Assembly: GCA_026315105.1 (NCBI GenBank) | Contig: CM048744.1 | Location: 663,217,676 to 663,281,675 of the forward strand | Reading direction: 5' to 3' | Source: Locusta migratoria | Lineage: Eukaryota; Arthropoda; Insecta; Orthoptera; Acrididae | Length of the DNA stretch: 64,000 nucleotides | Part shown: piece by piece, positions 12,390 through 21,712 of the stretch | Numbering within the stretch: the stretch's first letter is position 1 | Layout: every line of letters starts with the position of its first letter | Notes under the pieces: model-generated | Told to the model about the DNA's origin: nothing | Database searches by the model: none | What the model saw: the letters and a program-made list of their open reading frames with translations, nothing else | Program-made: the position numbers and the translations under genes

Positions 12390-12585
12390 TGGGTGGTTAG
12401 TGAGCAAGAGGCAACATTAGCTCTAAAGAGCAAGAAAAATAATGCGCCAGGGATGGATGGAATATCAAGGAAACTTACGTGTAGCCCCGAAATAACTGAT
12501 AACATCTCAAACCATCAAAAAGCAGGAAAACCATCAAATGACCCAAAGTCTTATCGTTCCATTACATTACTATCAGTCACGTACT
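12390..12585 (+). pseudogene. LINE reverse transcriptase N-terminal fragment
   Basis: Plus-strand frame with SEQEATLALKSKKNNAPGMDG then, after a deletion, GKPSNDPKSYRSITLLSVT. This is the block just before the catalytic part of the same LINE family as 980-2335, and the nucleotide sequence is clearly homologous to 1980-2335 in reverse. It stops abruptly at about 12585, so only a stub remains. Confidence 0.75.
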
Positions 12586-13185
12586 CACGAAAGAACCGTG
12601 AGCCCCCTGGAGGCGTAATTTAATGGTAACGTTACGATTATAAATGAATTTTATTCTTTAAACACAAGGGAAAAAATTGAAACAAACATGTCAATTTTAG
12701 AAATTCCCGCCTAATCGCCATGTACGAAGTAGTATGGGAAGTGGCGCCACACAGCGGTGACTGTTGGAACTCTGTGTATGAATTGGAAAGTGAAACACGT
12801 TGTCAGGCGTGTTCGTTGTTGTGTAAAAATTTGTGGGAGATTGCGCTGTTTGCGGTAAGTTCTTAAAATTTTATCCTTTGTAAAACAGCATTGGAGTCAA
12901 ATTCATATATCTGTGGTAATTCGTTTAGTAATTTGTTAAGTATTCGTTTAGAAGTAAATTTATATAATGGAGAAAAGGTTATGGTGTTACCGGGGCGTAG
13001 TTATGCTTGTGCAGGACTGCCAAAGTAGGGGAAAAATAATTTGCATTTCCGCCGAATCGGGTCAAAACAATTCGCTTGAAAAGGGTCAATGCTTTTATTT
13101 CGATTCATTGCAATTATTATATTGTTTCGTTTTGTATTAAATCGTTTTCGGTTTTTTATTGCAGACAGGGAAATATAAAAGATAA
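12586..13185. other. unassigned, upstream of pogo-like fragment
   Basis: No coding motif. A GCCGAATCGGGTCAAAA string near 13052 resembles ones at 3377 and 5566. The stretch could be leader or terminal DNA of the pogo-like element that follows. Confidence 0.4.
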
Positions 13186-13680
13186 ACAGTAACTTTCTGG
13201 AGCGAGGATGACATGCAAAGTGCAGTTAAAGCTTACCAGGAGGGTAGGAGTCAGCGCCATACAGCGAATTGTCTGGGGTACCGCATTGCTGTCTACAACG
13301 GCGACTGCAAAGTGGAAAGGATTATCCAGCAAAGGTAAAAGGAGGTCAGAAAACAGAAAGCACTACTTCTTACATCCCAAAAAATATAAATGCAACAAGA
13401 AATAGAGTGAAAAAAAAAAATCCTCATCCCAGCCCAAAAGTTTGGAGAAACGCCAGGTTAAGAGCAAACAAGACCTACAGCATGAATCATCAGCGTCACT
13501 TTCATCAGAACGCTTCGAAGAAACAGATGACGACGACACATCTTGTGAACTCTCCAACATTAAATACAGCGATTCAATATCAGCGAAACTCGGTGACTGA
13601 TACAAACTACCCGAGCGAGTGCACCGTCTTAATAACCACGATGTCGACGGGACGATAACCCTAATTAAGTCTTATTGAAT
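13186..13680 (+). pseudogene. pogo/Tigger-like transposase remnant with pipsqueak-type HTH
   Basis: From about 13195 the frame reads FWSEDDMQSAVKAYQEG then RSQRHTANCLG, and after a one-base shift near 13280, GVPHCCLQRRLQSGKDY. W-S-E-D-M, the helix spacing and GVP..LQRRL match the pipsqueak-type helix-turn-helix at the start of CENP-B/pogo-class transposases. In such proteins it binds the terminal repeats. Further on, EETDDDDTSCELSNIKYSD (about 13515-13575) looks like the acidic C-terminal tail, so the DDE catalytic core has been deleted. Frameshifts and the deletion make it non-functional. Confidence 0.6.
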
Positions 13681-13727
13681 CCATCATTGGTGGTGGAAAC
13701 GGGACAGCGGCTGGTCAAGAGTCTGAA

Positions 13728-13917
13728 GGAACTGAGATACCAACAGCCGTACGTATAATAGAATATTTATTGTATCACAACCAGTTTCGGCATTCCACTG
13801 TGCCATCTTCAGGTCCCTACATCGGAGCATAATATCCAAAAGTAGGGATACTAAAACTCGATTCGTGGACTTCTGTCTCTTAGTAGGAAACGACGACGAC
13901 AACAACAACAACAAAAA
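13728..13917 (-). repeat. inverted copy of hammerhead-bearing repeat
   Basis: Reverse complement of 15302-15425. Contains TTATTGTATCACAACCAGTT, the hammerhead-like core at 13784-13812 and GGAGCATAATATCC. It ends in an ACGACGACAACAACAAC run. Together with 15302-15425 it forms the arms of a palindrome split by a LINE. Confidence 0.8.
13784..13812 (-). ncRNA. hammerhead-like core motif
   Basis: Minus strand: CTGAAGA, then stem II GGCA/TGCC, then GAAAC. Same arrangement as 15345-15373. The nucleotide after a possible type I cleavage U is G (GUG), which is not a permitted NUH triplet. Activity by the type I route is therefore doubtful. Confidence 0.5.
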
Positions 13918-15309
13918 CAACTGTTGTTGTTGTTTTCCATGAATCCAGTTTTAGTATACCTGATTTGATTTGATTTTCTCAGGGAAGCCACAACAGTCTT
14001 GGTCCAACCCGCCACTGCCCGCACCGAAACTAAGTTTATTGTGCGGTATCGCTCCCTGTATATCTAGTAAAGCCAACCAATGCCCTTGAACAGTGCAAGG
14101 AGTCCCTTTACCAGTTCTTTATTAGACACAATTTCTTCGGATCGGGTTGTCCCAAATGTTCTGTGCCTTTTACTCTCCAATGCAATGCATTCGAAGATTA
14201 GATGTGATCACCGTCATCACAGATCCTACATTTAGGGTCCTCTTCTGTTATTCCCATTGTATGTAGGTGTTTTTTGAAATTCCCATGGCCTGTCAGCAAT
14301 CCAACCATGAGTCTAATCTCTCTCCTGTTCAGGCCCAGGATTGCAGAGCTTCTTTTAAAACACGGCTTTGGCATCATTATCTTGCCATGTTTTTGTTGAT
14401 GGACTTTGGTCCAATATTCTACGTGCTGTCTTCTGAGCCAGTTCCGTAGCTCCAATTTGATCATTGCCTTGGTGATTGTCAGGACAGGTTCCGATCCAAT
14501 AAATGGAGTCTCTGCCCCCATCCTGGCTAATCTGTCGGCATGTTCGTTGCCACTGATCCCCGAGAGGCCAGGTACCCACAATAGGTTTACTCTATTGCTT
14601 TCCCCTAGCTCCACCAGAACCCTGTGACATTCTGCAACAATTTTAGACCTTGTTGCAGGAGCTGCCAGTGATCTCAGGGCTGCCTGGCTGTCTGAATAGA
14701 TATAGATGCTACGATCTTTGTAGCACCTACGTAAATTCTCCTCCACACACGCCCGATGGCAGTGATTTCCGCCTGGAATACTGGGGCCAGTTTCCCTAGA
14801 GAGATGACGCCCTCCAGTCTTGGCTGCACCCCATATACCCCGGCCCCAACGCCTTGCTCTGATTTTGAGCCATCAGTGAACCAGACAATATCCCCCGTAC
14901 GGTGCCGAACTATTTTCTCCCACTGCTCTCTACTTCCAATTGTTTTATTGAAAGGCTTGTTGAAGCAGTATGGGGTTATAATACAGTCGGCTGGCATTTC
15001 CCCAACCTTTCTTATATTTACCTCACTCACTATTTTAGTGTGTGATTCTGTATATCCCAAAGAGTTCCACTTGTTGCCAGTTTTGAGTCTGTATGCACCA
15101 GCCGCTGCCTCCATCTTGACCCAAAGGTGTAATGGGGGCGTATCCAACATGGTCTCCATCCCAGCAGTTGGTGTGCTGGTAATTCCGCCTGTTATGGCTA
15201 AGCAAGCTAATCTCTGCACCTTACCAAGCTCCTTAGCAGCAACCTGCTGTTCTACCTTCTTCCACCACACAACTGTTGTTGTTGTTGTCCACGGATCCAG
15301 TTTTAGTAT
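13918..15309 (-). pseudogene. LINE C-terminal part with RNase H domain, flanked by a direct repeat
   Basis: Two overlapping minus-strand frames give an RNase H domain. It has FTDGSKSEQGVGAGVYG (first Asp, about 14880), FQAEITAIG (Glu, about 14780), YSDSQAALRSL (second Asp, about 14690) and GNEHADRLARMG (about 14540), followed by a CRICDDGDH zinc-type motif near 14210. A frameshift near 14700 breaks it. RNase H degrades the RNA strand during LINE reverse transcription. Upstream, WWKKVEQQ..KVQRLACLAITG is the link from the reverse transcriptase, whose main body is absent. The 3' end carries an AAATC-type tail near 13965-13980. A roughly 40-bp direct repeat (13918-13960 and 15269-15309) flanks it and looks like a long TSD. 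Confidence 0.8.
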
Positions 15310-15376
15310 CCCTACTTTTGGATATTATGCTCCGATGTAGGGACCTGAAGATGGCATAGTGGAATGCCGAAACTGG
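15303..15376 (+). ncRNA. hammerhead-like motif, possible type III fold
   Basis: Core CTGAAGA (15345-15351), stem II GGCAT/ATGCC and GAAAC (15369-15373). Upstream TCCCTAC (15309-15315) can pair with GTAGGGA (15337-15343) as stem I. TTAGT (15303-15307) can pair with ACTGG (15372-15376) as stem III, placing a GUA triplet at the cleavage site. One extra C (15344) lies between stem I and the core. The fold is plausible on paper, activity unknown. Confidence 0.5.
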
Positions 15377-15425
15377 TTGTGATACAATAAATATTTTATT
15401 ATACATACGGCTGTTGGTATCTCAG

Positions 15426-16030
15426 TTATTTCAGGCTAACCCTAATGTCCTTCCTTATATTTCCTGGCTGAAACAATGTCATGTCTTGAGTACAACAGGC
15501 TGCCTCACTGAGAGAAGCCGCTACCGGACGTCCACTGTGGCGGCTGCAGGGACACGTTGGCCGCTGGTGGGGCGCAGCCAGTGGACACACATCTCGTGTG
15601 GCTGGATGCCGCTGCATTTACTCCGCCACTTAACGTCAAAGCGGCCGGGGATCCAATTACAGCCGGCGGTGGCGGTGTCGCCCCGATTACTCTCTGACGT
15701 GGCCGGACCCGCTTTTCGGTGCCCGTCGACAGGTATAGCATTAACTACCGCAGTAGCGGTCGTGAATCCCGTAACAAGAATCGATACCGTCTGCTAACTT
15801 TGTAAACACGAATTCCCTGCTGTTGTGTCCCTTATGTCAGCACTTTCGATCATAATTCCAAGGAGCATTCGAAAGTAATGCTCAAGGACATTTTTTCTCC
15901 TCTGGTGTTGCAATTGGAATCTTGAAATGTCATGACTATAGCTGGAATTTTGCGCTATAAAGGGTATTTCTTTTCATGTACAGTTCTTACGAAAGAAACT
16001 TGAATTTCGTACCAAGTTGTATGGAAAAGT
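15426..16030. other. GC-rich then ordinary DNA, unassigned
   Basis: 15500-15790 is CpG-rich, but its reading frames show no motif on either strand. 15790-16030 is ordinary composition. No repeat match was seen in the window. Confidence 0.4.
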
Positions 16031-16043
16031 GAAGTGTATTTAC

Positions 16044-16552
16044 ATAAAATCTCGGGCGAACTTCATGTCACGATATTTCGGTGCAGAGTCTTCTGGCCAT
16101 CTTCAGGTGAGTACCGCCGAAGTACAGGCGCAGACGCACTGAGCTGTGCTATTTATGAACAATTCAGCCAACATTGCGCATGCGCGTACCTTGCGTGCGC
16201 GTTCACTACAACTACGTATGCTGCTCCAGCGTCCTCCGTGGTGGAGGCTTGCCGCTTCGATATCAGATCGATTATTATCATAATTCAGTACGCCGACTAC
16301 GAAGTTTTTCAATGACAGGATTCGGCGCAGCATTTATTTGGAAACCACGGTTTCGATTAATAAGAGTCTTACTGTCAGACAGTCTTATTTCCACTGCTTC
16401 ATTAATAATTGAGCTCCAAAAGTTTGCTTTGTGGGCCACAATTTTCGTTTCATTGTAGTTCATTGAACGACCTGAGGAAATACAATGTTCGGCGATTGCG
16501 GACTGGGTGGGCTGGAGTAGCCACGCACCCGGCAGTTCGCCCGAGATTTTAT
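16044..16552. repeat. 19-bp perfect inverted repeat bounding the Penelope end
   Basis: ATAAAATCTCGGGCGAACT at 16044-16062 is the exact reverse complement of 16534-16552. The right copy encodes KISGEL of the endonuclease frame. The left copy lies just past the hammerhead motif. This suggests that two Penelope copies met head to head, as often happens with these elements. Confidence 0.7.
16068..16110 (-). ncRNA. hammerhead-like motif at Penelope 3' end, type I
   Basis: Minus strand: stem I TCAC/GTGA (16107-16110 with 16068-16071), CTGAAGA (16106-16100), stem II GG/CC plus CAGA/TCTG, GAAA (16079-16076), a minimal AU/AU stem III and an AUC triplet just before the stem I 3' strand. It lies downstream of the Penelope endonuclease fragment on the same strand, where such motifs are expected. 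Confidence 0.6.
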
Positions 16553-16589
16553 GGAAATATCTGTACGCCGGGAAAGCTTTAAACATCAC
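16278..16589 (-). pseudogene. Penelope-like element, GIY-YIG endonuclease C-terminus
   Basis: The minus-strand frame reads SAIAEHCISSGRSMNYNETK, then IVAHKANFWSSIINEAVEIR, LSDSKTLINRNRGFQ and NPVIEKL. The order AEH, W..I.EA.EIRL, NR..GFQ and WNP-like end matches the C-terminal half of the endonuclease of Penelope-like elements. There the Glu in EA.EI belongs to the active site. The catalytic GIY..YIG part and the reverse transcriptase are missing upstream. Downstream on the same strand come about 170 bases and a hammerhead-like motif. Confidence 0.8.
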
Positions 16590-16919
16590 AGAGAAGTGTA
16601 GTTGTATTTTTCTGGGTCAAAGAGCATGGACGTAAGTAAATTTATAGCGTCATAGGTGGCGTACGTGGGGACGATTGCATGGACCGTAGTATTGTCTCCA
16701 GGTGGTGTGCATTCTCCCAAGAGAGCCATTTTAACCTCAGCAGCAGCGCGGAGTGGCCGCGCGTGGGCTAAGGCGTCATACCACGAACTGGGCGGTCGTT
16801 CCCGTAGGAACAGGTCAGAATATTGATAATAAACATCAGTTCTCGAGAGATGAGGTCGGATTAGTTTTGTTCCTCTGTTTTTTAACAAGTGAGAGAGCAG
16901 GATCCCAGGCGAAATTTAA
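16590..16919. other. no recognised feature
   Basis: Between the Penelope fragment and the tRNA-like repeats. Contains moderate GC at 16740-16800 and no coding or repeat motif that I recognise. Confidence 0.4.
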
Positions 16920-17275
16920 GCAAAAAACAGCCCCGGGTGTCCCTCTTCGGGCCAGCGGTCGCCTTAACCACTTCGCTACCAGTGCGCGCCTCCCGTCCGT
17001 CTCAAACCTCCAGAAGTCGCACGCTATGGCTGTACCGCCCCTATCGTCCACGCCCTCTTATACTCGCCGTTACGGATTCCTTTGACGGCATCTGCGGTGG
17101 AGTAATAGAAGCCAACGCCGTCTTCGCGTGTAAATACTTATTATATTGGTGTGGTGTCTGTTCCTGCGGACGTACCCGAAATACGGACGGGGGGCGAACA
17201 CGGGTAGCCAAGTGGTTAAGGTGACCGCTGGCCTGAAGCGGGAGACCAGGGTTCGATTCCCGGTCCGGCTAACAT
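16920..17275. repeat. inverted pair of tRNA-like SINE heads
   Basis: Left copy on the minus strand (about 17000-16925) and right copy on the plus strand (17198-17272) both contain GTGGTTAAGG, GACCGCTGGCC and a GGTTCGATTCCCGG-type B-box (degenerate in the left copy). The right copy forms an anticodon-like stem CCGCT/AGCGG. The pairing is tRNA-like, but the acceptor stem does not close properly, so these are SINE heads. Confidence 0.6.
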
Positions 17276-17744
17276 TTTCACTTGGGTCCATTGTTTAATT
17301 TCAATGCCCTAAGGCAGCCAGTCAATCCTTTCTTTCTTAATCTTTCTTCCTTCTACTACCTTCTCAATAATTTGCAAATGCAATATGGCTGCGAAGCAGC
17401 TGTAATTTCTATTCATTCGGAAACCACGCCAATAAAAAAAGTTCGACATTTATGTGTTCTTATCCTCCCTCGTTACTTCTCGTACTGCTTAACGTGCGGT
17501 ACGCTACCATACTTGAAAGAGATAAGCCAGATCCCGATGCGATCTGCGTATTGAATGGACGACCATTGGTTTGGTACACTAGCCAATCTGTTTTCCAGCT
17601 TTCTTCGGTACAGATTAATGTGATTTCCGCACTGGTTCCGAAACTTAGCTTCTGAGAACGCGATACATAGCTGTTATATCAGGACAACACACGCGATTCA
17701 CAAAAAATTCGCGAAATGCCGCAATTCGTGCTAGCGTAGTCAGT
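17276..17744. other. no recognised feature
   Basis: AT-leaning DNA without a coding motif. It may include the body of the plus-strand tRNA-like repeat ending at 17275. Confidence 0.4.
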
Positions 17745-17764
17745 GCAGCTGTGGTGTCCATTGT

Positions 17765-17840
17765 TTCTGGGTGGCGTAGTAAATAGCGTAACTGCCTAGA
17801 AAGCTGGAGACCCGGGTTCAGATCCCCATATGGCACAAAT
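17765..17840 (+). repeat. tRNA-like SINE head
   Basis: GTGGCGTAGTAAATAGCG (A-box-like) and ACCCGGGTTCAGATCCC (B-box-like) at tRNA spacing. Acceptor-stem pairing is poor. Considered a tRNA-derived repeat. Confidence 0.5.
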
Positions 17841-17944
17841 TTTCAACTTTCTCCATTGAAATTATGTATATGTAGTGTCTGTTCTATATGTCCCTGGCGA
17901 TGTTGGGTGGTAGGTGGCGTTGAAATAAATCAATGGGGAAATTT

Positions 17945-18035
17945 GACCCCAACCGGGATTCGAACCCGGGTCATCCTGCTTACTTGGAAGTCGCACTGAC
18001 CACTGCGCTACTGGGAACACAGTGATCACCACGGC
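17945..18035 (-). repeat. tRNA-Gly-like SINE, copy 1
   Basis: On the minus strand, GTAGCGCAGTGGTCAG (A-box), CTTCCAA (loop with a TCC anticodon position) and GACCCGGGTTCGAATCCCGG (T arm) follow the plan of a Gly tRNA. The acceptor stem is imperfect. It faces a second copy at 18125-18470 in the opposite orientation, with GTGATCACTGT at both inner ends. Confidence 0.6.
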
Positions 18036-18124
18036 CTTGAAGCCTCTCATCGAACGTAGTGCTCCTGCCCATTAACGTGTGGATAAGTTGAGAATTTGAG
18101 TCCAGCGAGAGGCGTGTTACAGTA

Positions 18125-18470
18125 GCTCGCGTAGCCATGGTGATCACTGTATCCCCAGTAGCGTCGAGGTCAGCGCCACAGTCTAGTAAGCAGGAAAAAT
18201 CAAATGTTTGTAAATCTATGGGACTTAACTACGTTGGTTATTACTCCCTAGGCTTACAAACTACTTATACTAACTGAAAGTAACTTATACTAAGGACAAC
18301 ACAAACACCCATGCCCGAGGGAGGACTCGGACCCCCGATGGCGAACGGCCGCGCGCACCACAGCTGGGTGCCATAGTGCGCACGGCTATTCTGCCGCGGC
18401 AGTAGTAAGCAGGAGATATGGGATCGAATTCCTGCTGCGCCAAGATTTCCAACTTTCTTCGTTTATTCAT
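18125..18470 (+). repeat. tRNA-Gly-like SINE, copy 2, split by another SINE
   Basis: The 5' half (18125-18195) has CCCAGTAGCGTCGAGGTCAG and the 3' half (18403-18470) has GATCGAATTCCTG. The halves are separated by a family C SINE whose TSD, TAGTAAGCAGGA, is at 18184-18195 and 18403-18414. The host repeat is therefore older than the inserted SINE. Confidence 0.65.
18196..18402 (-). mobile_element. tRNA-derived SINE, family C, with TSD
   Basis: Minus strand: head GCCGCGGCAGAATAGCC, B-box-like GGGTCCGAGTCCTCC, CGGGCATGGGTGTTTGTG and the common tail. A 12-bp TSD, TAGTAAGCAGGA, defines both ends. It shares its 3' tail with families A and B but has its own head. Confidence 0.9.
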
Positions 18471-18911
18471 TTCAATTCCGTTGCATCTTGTTTGGCAGAT
18501 TTCTGACACGACTTCTCTCCCGCAGGTTAACTGATGACTAAGACGACAGGAGGCGTAGTTGCTCACAAAATAAAAATGAAACTAATATGCAGATCATTAA
18601 ATCAGAAGAACCAGATAACACTAGAGAGAAAGAAGTTAGTTTTCCTTGGAAACCGAGCTCAAGAGAACATATCTGCTCTAAGACGCTATGACGATAGCAT
18701 ATTCTGGTTATTTCATTATCCAATTCAGAAAGACCTATATTTATTTTTAAGACCATGAAACGGATAACAAGTTGGCAATGTACTGTAATTTTGGAGCTGT
18801 TATTCTTTCTATGATGTTTTCTGGTATAGAAAATATTAATGTAACCATTTTTATGTATTGTTCCCATTGCTCAGCTGTTAAACCTCCGAAGACTTTTACC
18901 CACCTCCGGTC
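18471..18911. other. no recognised feature
   Basis: AT-rich with overlapping short frames on both strands and no recognisable motif. Confidence 0.4.
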
Positions 18912-19080
18912 ATCCGATTTAGGTTTTTCGTGATTTACCTAAATCACTCCAGGCAAATGCCGCGATCGTTCCTTTGAAAGGGAACGGCCGAATTCCTTCC
19001 CCATACTTACCCAAAACACTAAGCGTTAGCTCCGTGTCCAGTGACCAAGCTGTCGACGGGACGTTACACCCTAAGCTTCC
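18912..19080 (+). repeat. dispersed repeat, family I
   Basis: Contains CCTAAATCACTCCAGGCAAA followed by TGCCGCGATCG and CCTTTGAAAGGGAACGGCCG. A diverged inverse copy lies at 48290-48425 (GGCCGAGCCCTTCCAACGGAA). Likely a SINE or MITE of this genome. No ends or TSD are visible. Confidence 0.55.
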
Positions 19081-19187
19081 TTCATCCAAAGACTTTTTTG
19101 TTTTATTCAAGTGTGTTCCGTCTGCAGAAACAGGTAGGTAGTTTCCATGAGTTAAGTTTAAACAGAAGAGAAAAGTAATTCTATATA

Positions 19188-20084
19188 CAGGGTGAGGCAT
19201 TTAAAAGTGTTTTTCAGAATATTTGAAAAAGTACAAATTTGATTTAAAAAAAGGTTGCAATAAAAGTTGTTGACATCCATTAACACAATGCTCGACCCCC
19301 TGCACCACGGCCGGAGGCGGGAGGGGCGCTGTAATTACCAAAAATGAAACTGAGATCGGGATTGTTGAAAAACAGTAATACCTCAAACAAATACACATCA
19401 TTATTAGGGAAATAAAAACACAGTTTTTGATAATGCTATCATGTCATGACAATATCGCATGAAGCACAGACATCTTACTGTCGTCAGTGGTCAGACTGTT
19501 TATTGTATTTCAATGATTCGGATTGTAGACATCTATACGCAATTGTTCTACGATGTTAATGACTGTAGTGAGAGAGTGGATGTCATTTTCTCGTACTATG
19601 AGGCTCATAGAAATGTTGATAGAGCTCACAAAGCTAATCTGTTCCCTGATAGGAATATAGGAATGTTCCGTCTGCAACGACTTTTCGCAGTGTTGTCCAC
19701 CTGTTTGCTGAAAATGGCAGTGTTAAATCTAGAAGAAGACTCCGATGTCTATTTTTTGAGATATTAGCGTTTTCGATAATTTTTTTACATATTTTTATTC
19801 TTTCGAATTAATCCCAGCTATCACGAAACGGAAAACTGTGTCATACGAAGTTGAATATTTTATTCACGGAAAATCTAAATCTGTAGTAAAAAAAAAGTGG
19901 TTTCTATGTGAGATCTGAGTCCCCCCTCGTCTCTCCTCCCCGAGAGGAGGGGTATGCAGGGGGCTGTCGATCTTCGTGTTAATGGATGTCCCTCTTCAGG
20001 TGAACTTTTATTGCAACTTTTTCTTAAGTCCGATTCGTTTTATTTCAAATATTCCGAAAAAAAAGTTTTAATTGACTCACCCTT
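19188..20084. mobile_element. mariner/IS630-like mini-element with long TIRs
   Basis: The left end CAGGGTGAGGCATTTAAAAG and the right end (reverse complement AAGGGTGAGTCAATTAAAA) pair over roughly 130-150 bp with divergence. Both are bounded by TA (19186-19187 and 20085-20086), the mariner-class target. Both arms contain a GCAATAAAAGTT block and a block around the CCATTAACAC string. Confidence 0.75.
19459..19767 (+). pseudogene. transposase N-terminal helix-turn-helix remnant
   Basis: The frame contains VDVIFSYYEAHRNVDRAH, LFPDRNIGMFRLQRLFAVLS. This matches the N-terminal helix-turn-helix (DUF4817-like) of insect mariner-class proteins, typically an I.CYYEA..N...A..LY...FPDRN pattern followed by a QRLF helix. 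In the family it recognises the terminal repeats. The catalytic DDE region is absent inside this 0.9-kb element, so the element can only have moved with help from a relative. Confidence 0.6.
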
Positions 20085-20086
20085 TA

Positions 20087-20920
20087 TACTGATAAACTGA
20101 AGTGGCAAGTCTCGAGTTCATACATATATTTGGTGCGCATTTACTCTGCTATTAATCATATCCTTAAGTAGAACAGACACTGTATTTTTCTAAAATTTTT
20201 GGCGAGGTAATTTGCATATGCAAATGACAGGCGTATCTTAAGCACTTGCAGAACACAATTTATACGTACCAGTGCACGCTTATCGATTTATAAGCTGAAG
20301 AGGATTTTAGAAATGACATTTTGAATGTGACATCGGTTTTCCAGGAATTCTGTTCTTGAAGTTTCGCGTTCCTTCGAGCGAAGGCATAAATAATATTGCA
20401 GTGATTTTTAATTTTGCGCCAGCAGTCACTTACATGGATTTAATCTGAAGGGGGACTGCATTGCCGCCTGCGTACTTGTGGTGGTGCGTTTGTACTATCC
20501 GTGTTGTCTGTGGCGGCCCAACTGCATTTACCTGCCTACAGCTGGCAGCGGAGACAGGCATACTCAGGCACCAATTTAGCTGTCCAGACCCACTCTCTGC
20601 ACTTACCTGCAAAAACAAAATAAAAAAACGTTAATGAAACAGCAAGCGTATTTATAGTGCTCTAATGTAACGGGTAAAATGTAAGGAATTTACTTGTTAA
20701 ACACAATAATATGTCATCAACTCAAAAGAACAATCACCATTATTTAAATAAATCGCAATTAGTGATCAGTTATGACTTCACTATATTTCACTATACTATG
20801 ATCCATAAAAAACCCAAAAATTACACCAAAATTAATGCCACAAAATAATACATGGTTCACCACTTTCATACTAGCAATGAAACCTCCTATTGCCATACCA
20901 ATAACACCAGATATGCTCTA
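20087..20920. other. unassigned
   Basis: No repeat match. On the minus strand near 20607 a TTTGCAG followed by GTAAGTGCA looks like a splice site, but the flanking frame (20618-20430) has no known domain. A related CAGGTAAGTGCA occurs at 62625, also on the minus strand. Confidence 0.35.
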
Positions 20921-21346
20921 TGTGGTGTCGCACAAGTCCAAAGTGCGCGCCACCTACTTTCGCCGCGCGCCGCCATGCACGCACGTCGCGGCGTTCTTAC
21001 GACGACAGCCACGAGCGCCCTCTGCTGCAACTCCGCTCGTGTCCACCACTGAACGAGATCGTTCACTTGGGACTGAGATAGCAACCAGTTAGGACCTTCG
21101 AACTCAGATAGGCACCAGTGAAGACTTAGCTATCGGTCAGGCACTAGGCAGGCCTCTAGCTCAACTATGTACCTGCAGAACTGATCTATGTAAAAGTTAA
21201 GTATTGTATAAATTTTGTGCAATATATATCTCGTTCTAATTTACTCTAGTGTTTCTAGTTTCTGGCTGCTCCCCTCCGTACCTGCACCAGCGTGCTATCT
21301 TTATTCCTGTGTCGGTCTCATTCCACTCGGCCACCGACACCGACGA
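20921..21346 (+). repeat. possible solo LTR
   Basis: Starts TGTGGTGTCG and ends near CGACACC, giving short inverted ends typical of LTRs. It has a TATA-like TATAAATTT near 21207 and a GC-rich start. No clear TSD or partner LTR was found, so this remains a suggestion. Confidence 0.3.
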
Positions 21347-21671
21347 CGGAAAGAGACACAAAAGCGGCGACGAGGCTGGGACACAAAACTCTATATAATA
21401 GCAAAGAAATAATTGCATTGTAAACTTGTAATATCGCTGGCATATCTGTCTAAATAGCTGTCAAGAAACGACAACATAAGAATTATTTTAAAAACATTAT
21501 ATACAGCTATATAAGAGCTATAACAACAACAGTTCTTTTACATATGTAAATAAGAAAATGTACATTAAAGAGAATCAGCGATATTACAAGGGTAAGAAGT
21601 GCTAGCAATGTATGTATAAAGCACAATTATCTTCTTAAATAGTATACCCACCTTTGTATTTTACAGTACAC

Positions 21672-21712
21672 CTGACGATGGCATTCACGCCGAAACAGGC
21701 CTGTCGTATTAA
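21672..21712 (+). ncRNA. hammerhead-like motif, GUC triplet
   Basis: CTGACGA (21672-21678), stem II GGC/GCC, GAAAC (21692-21696), a self-complementary ACAGG/CCTGT stem III (21695-21704) and then C at 21705, making a GUC triplet. Stem I is weak (two pairs then a mismatch). Sites with a loopless stem III are expected to work only as dimers. Confidence 0.5.

Noticed and set aside
17945..18035. A functional tRNA-Gly gene
   Set aside because: The arms resemble tRNA-Gly, but the acceptor stem is imperfect and an inverted second copy lies 90 bases away.
20600..20618. Host exon boundary at a CAGGTAAGT-like site (also 62625)
   Set aside because: The splice-like string is short, has no coding continuation, and recurs in repeat-rich DNA.
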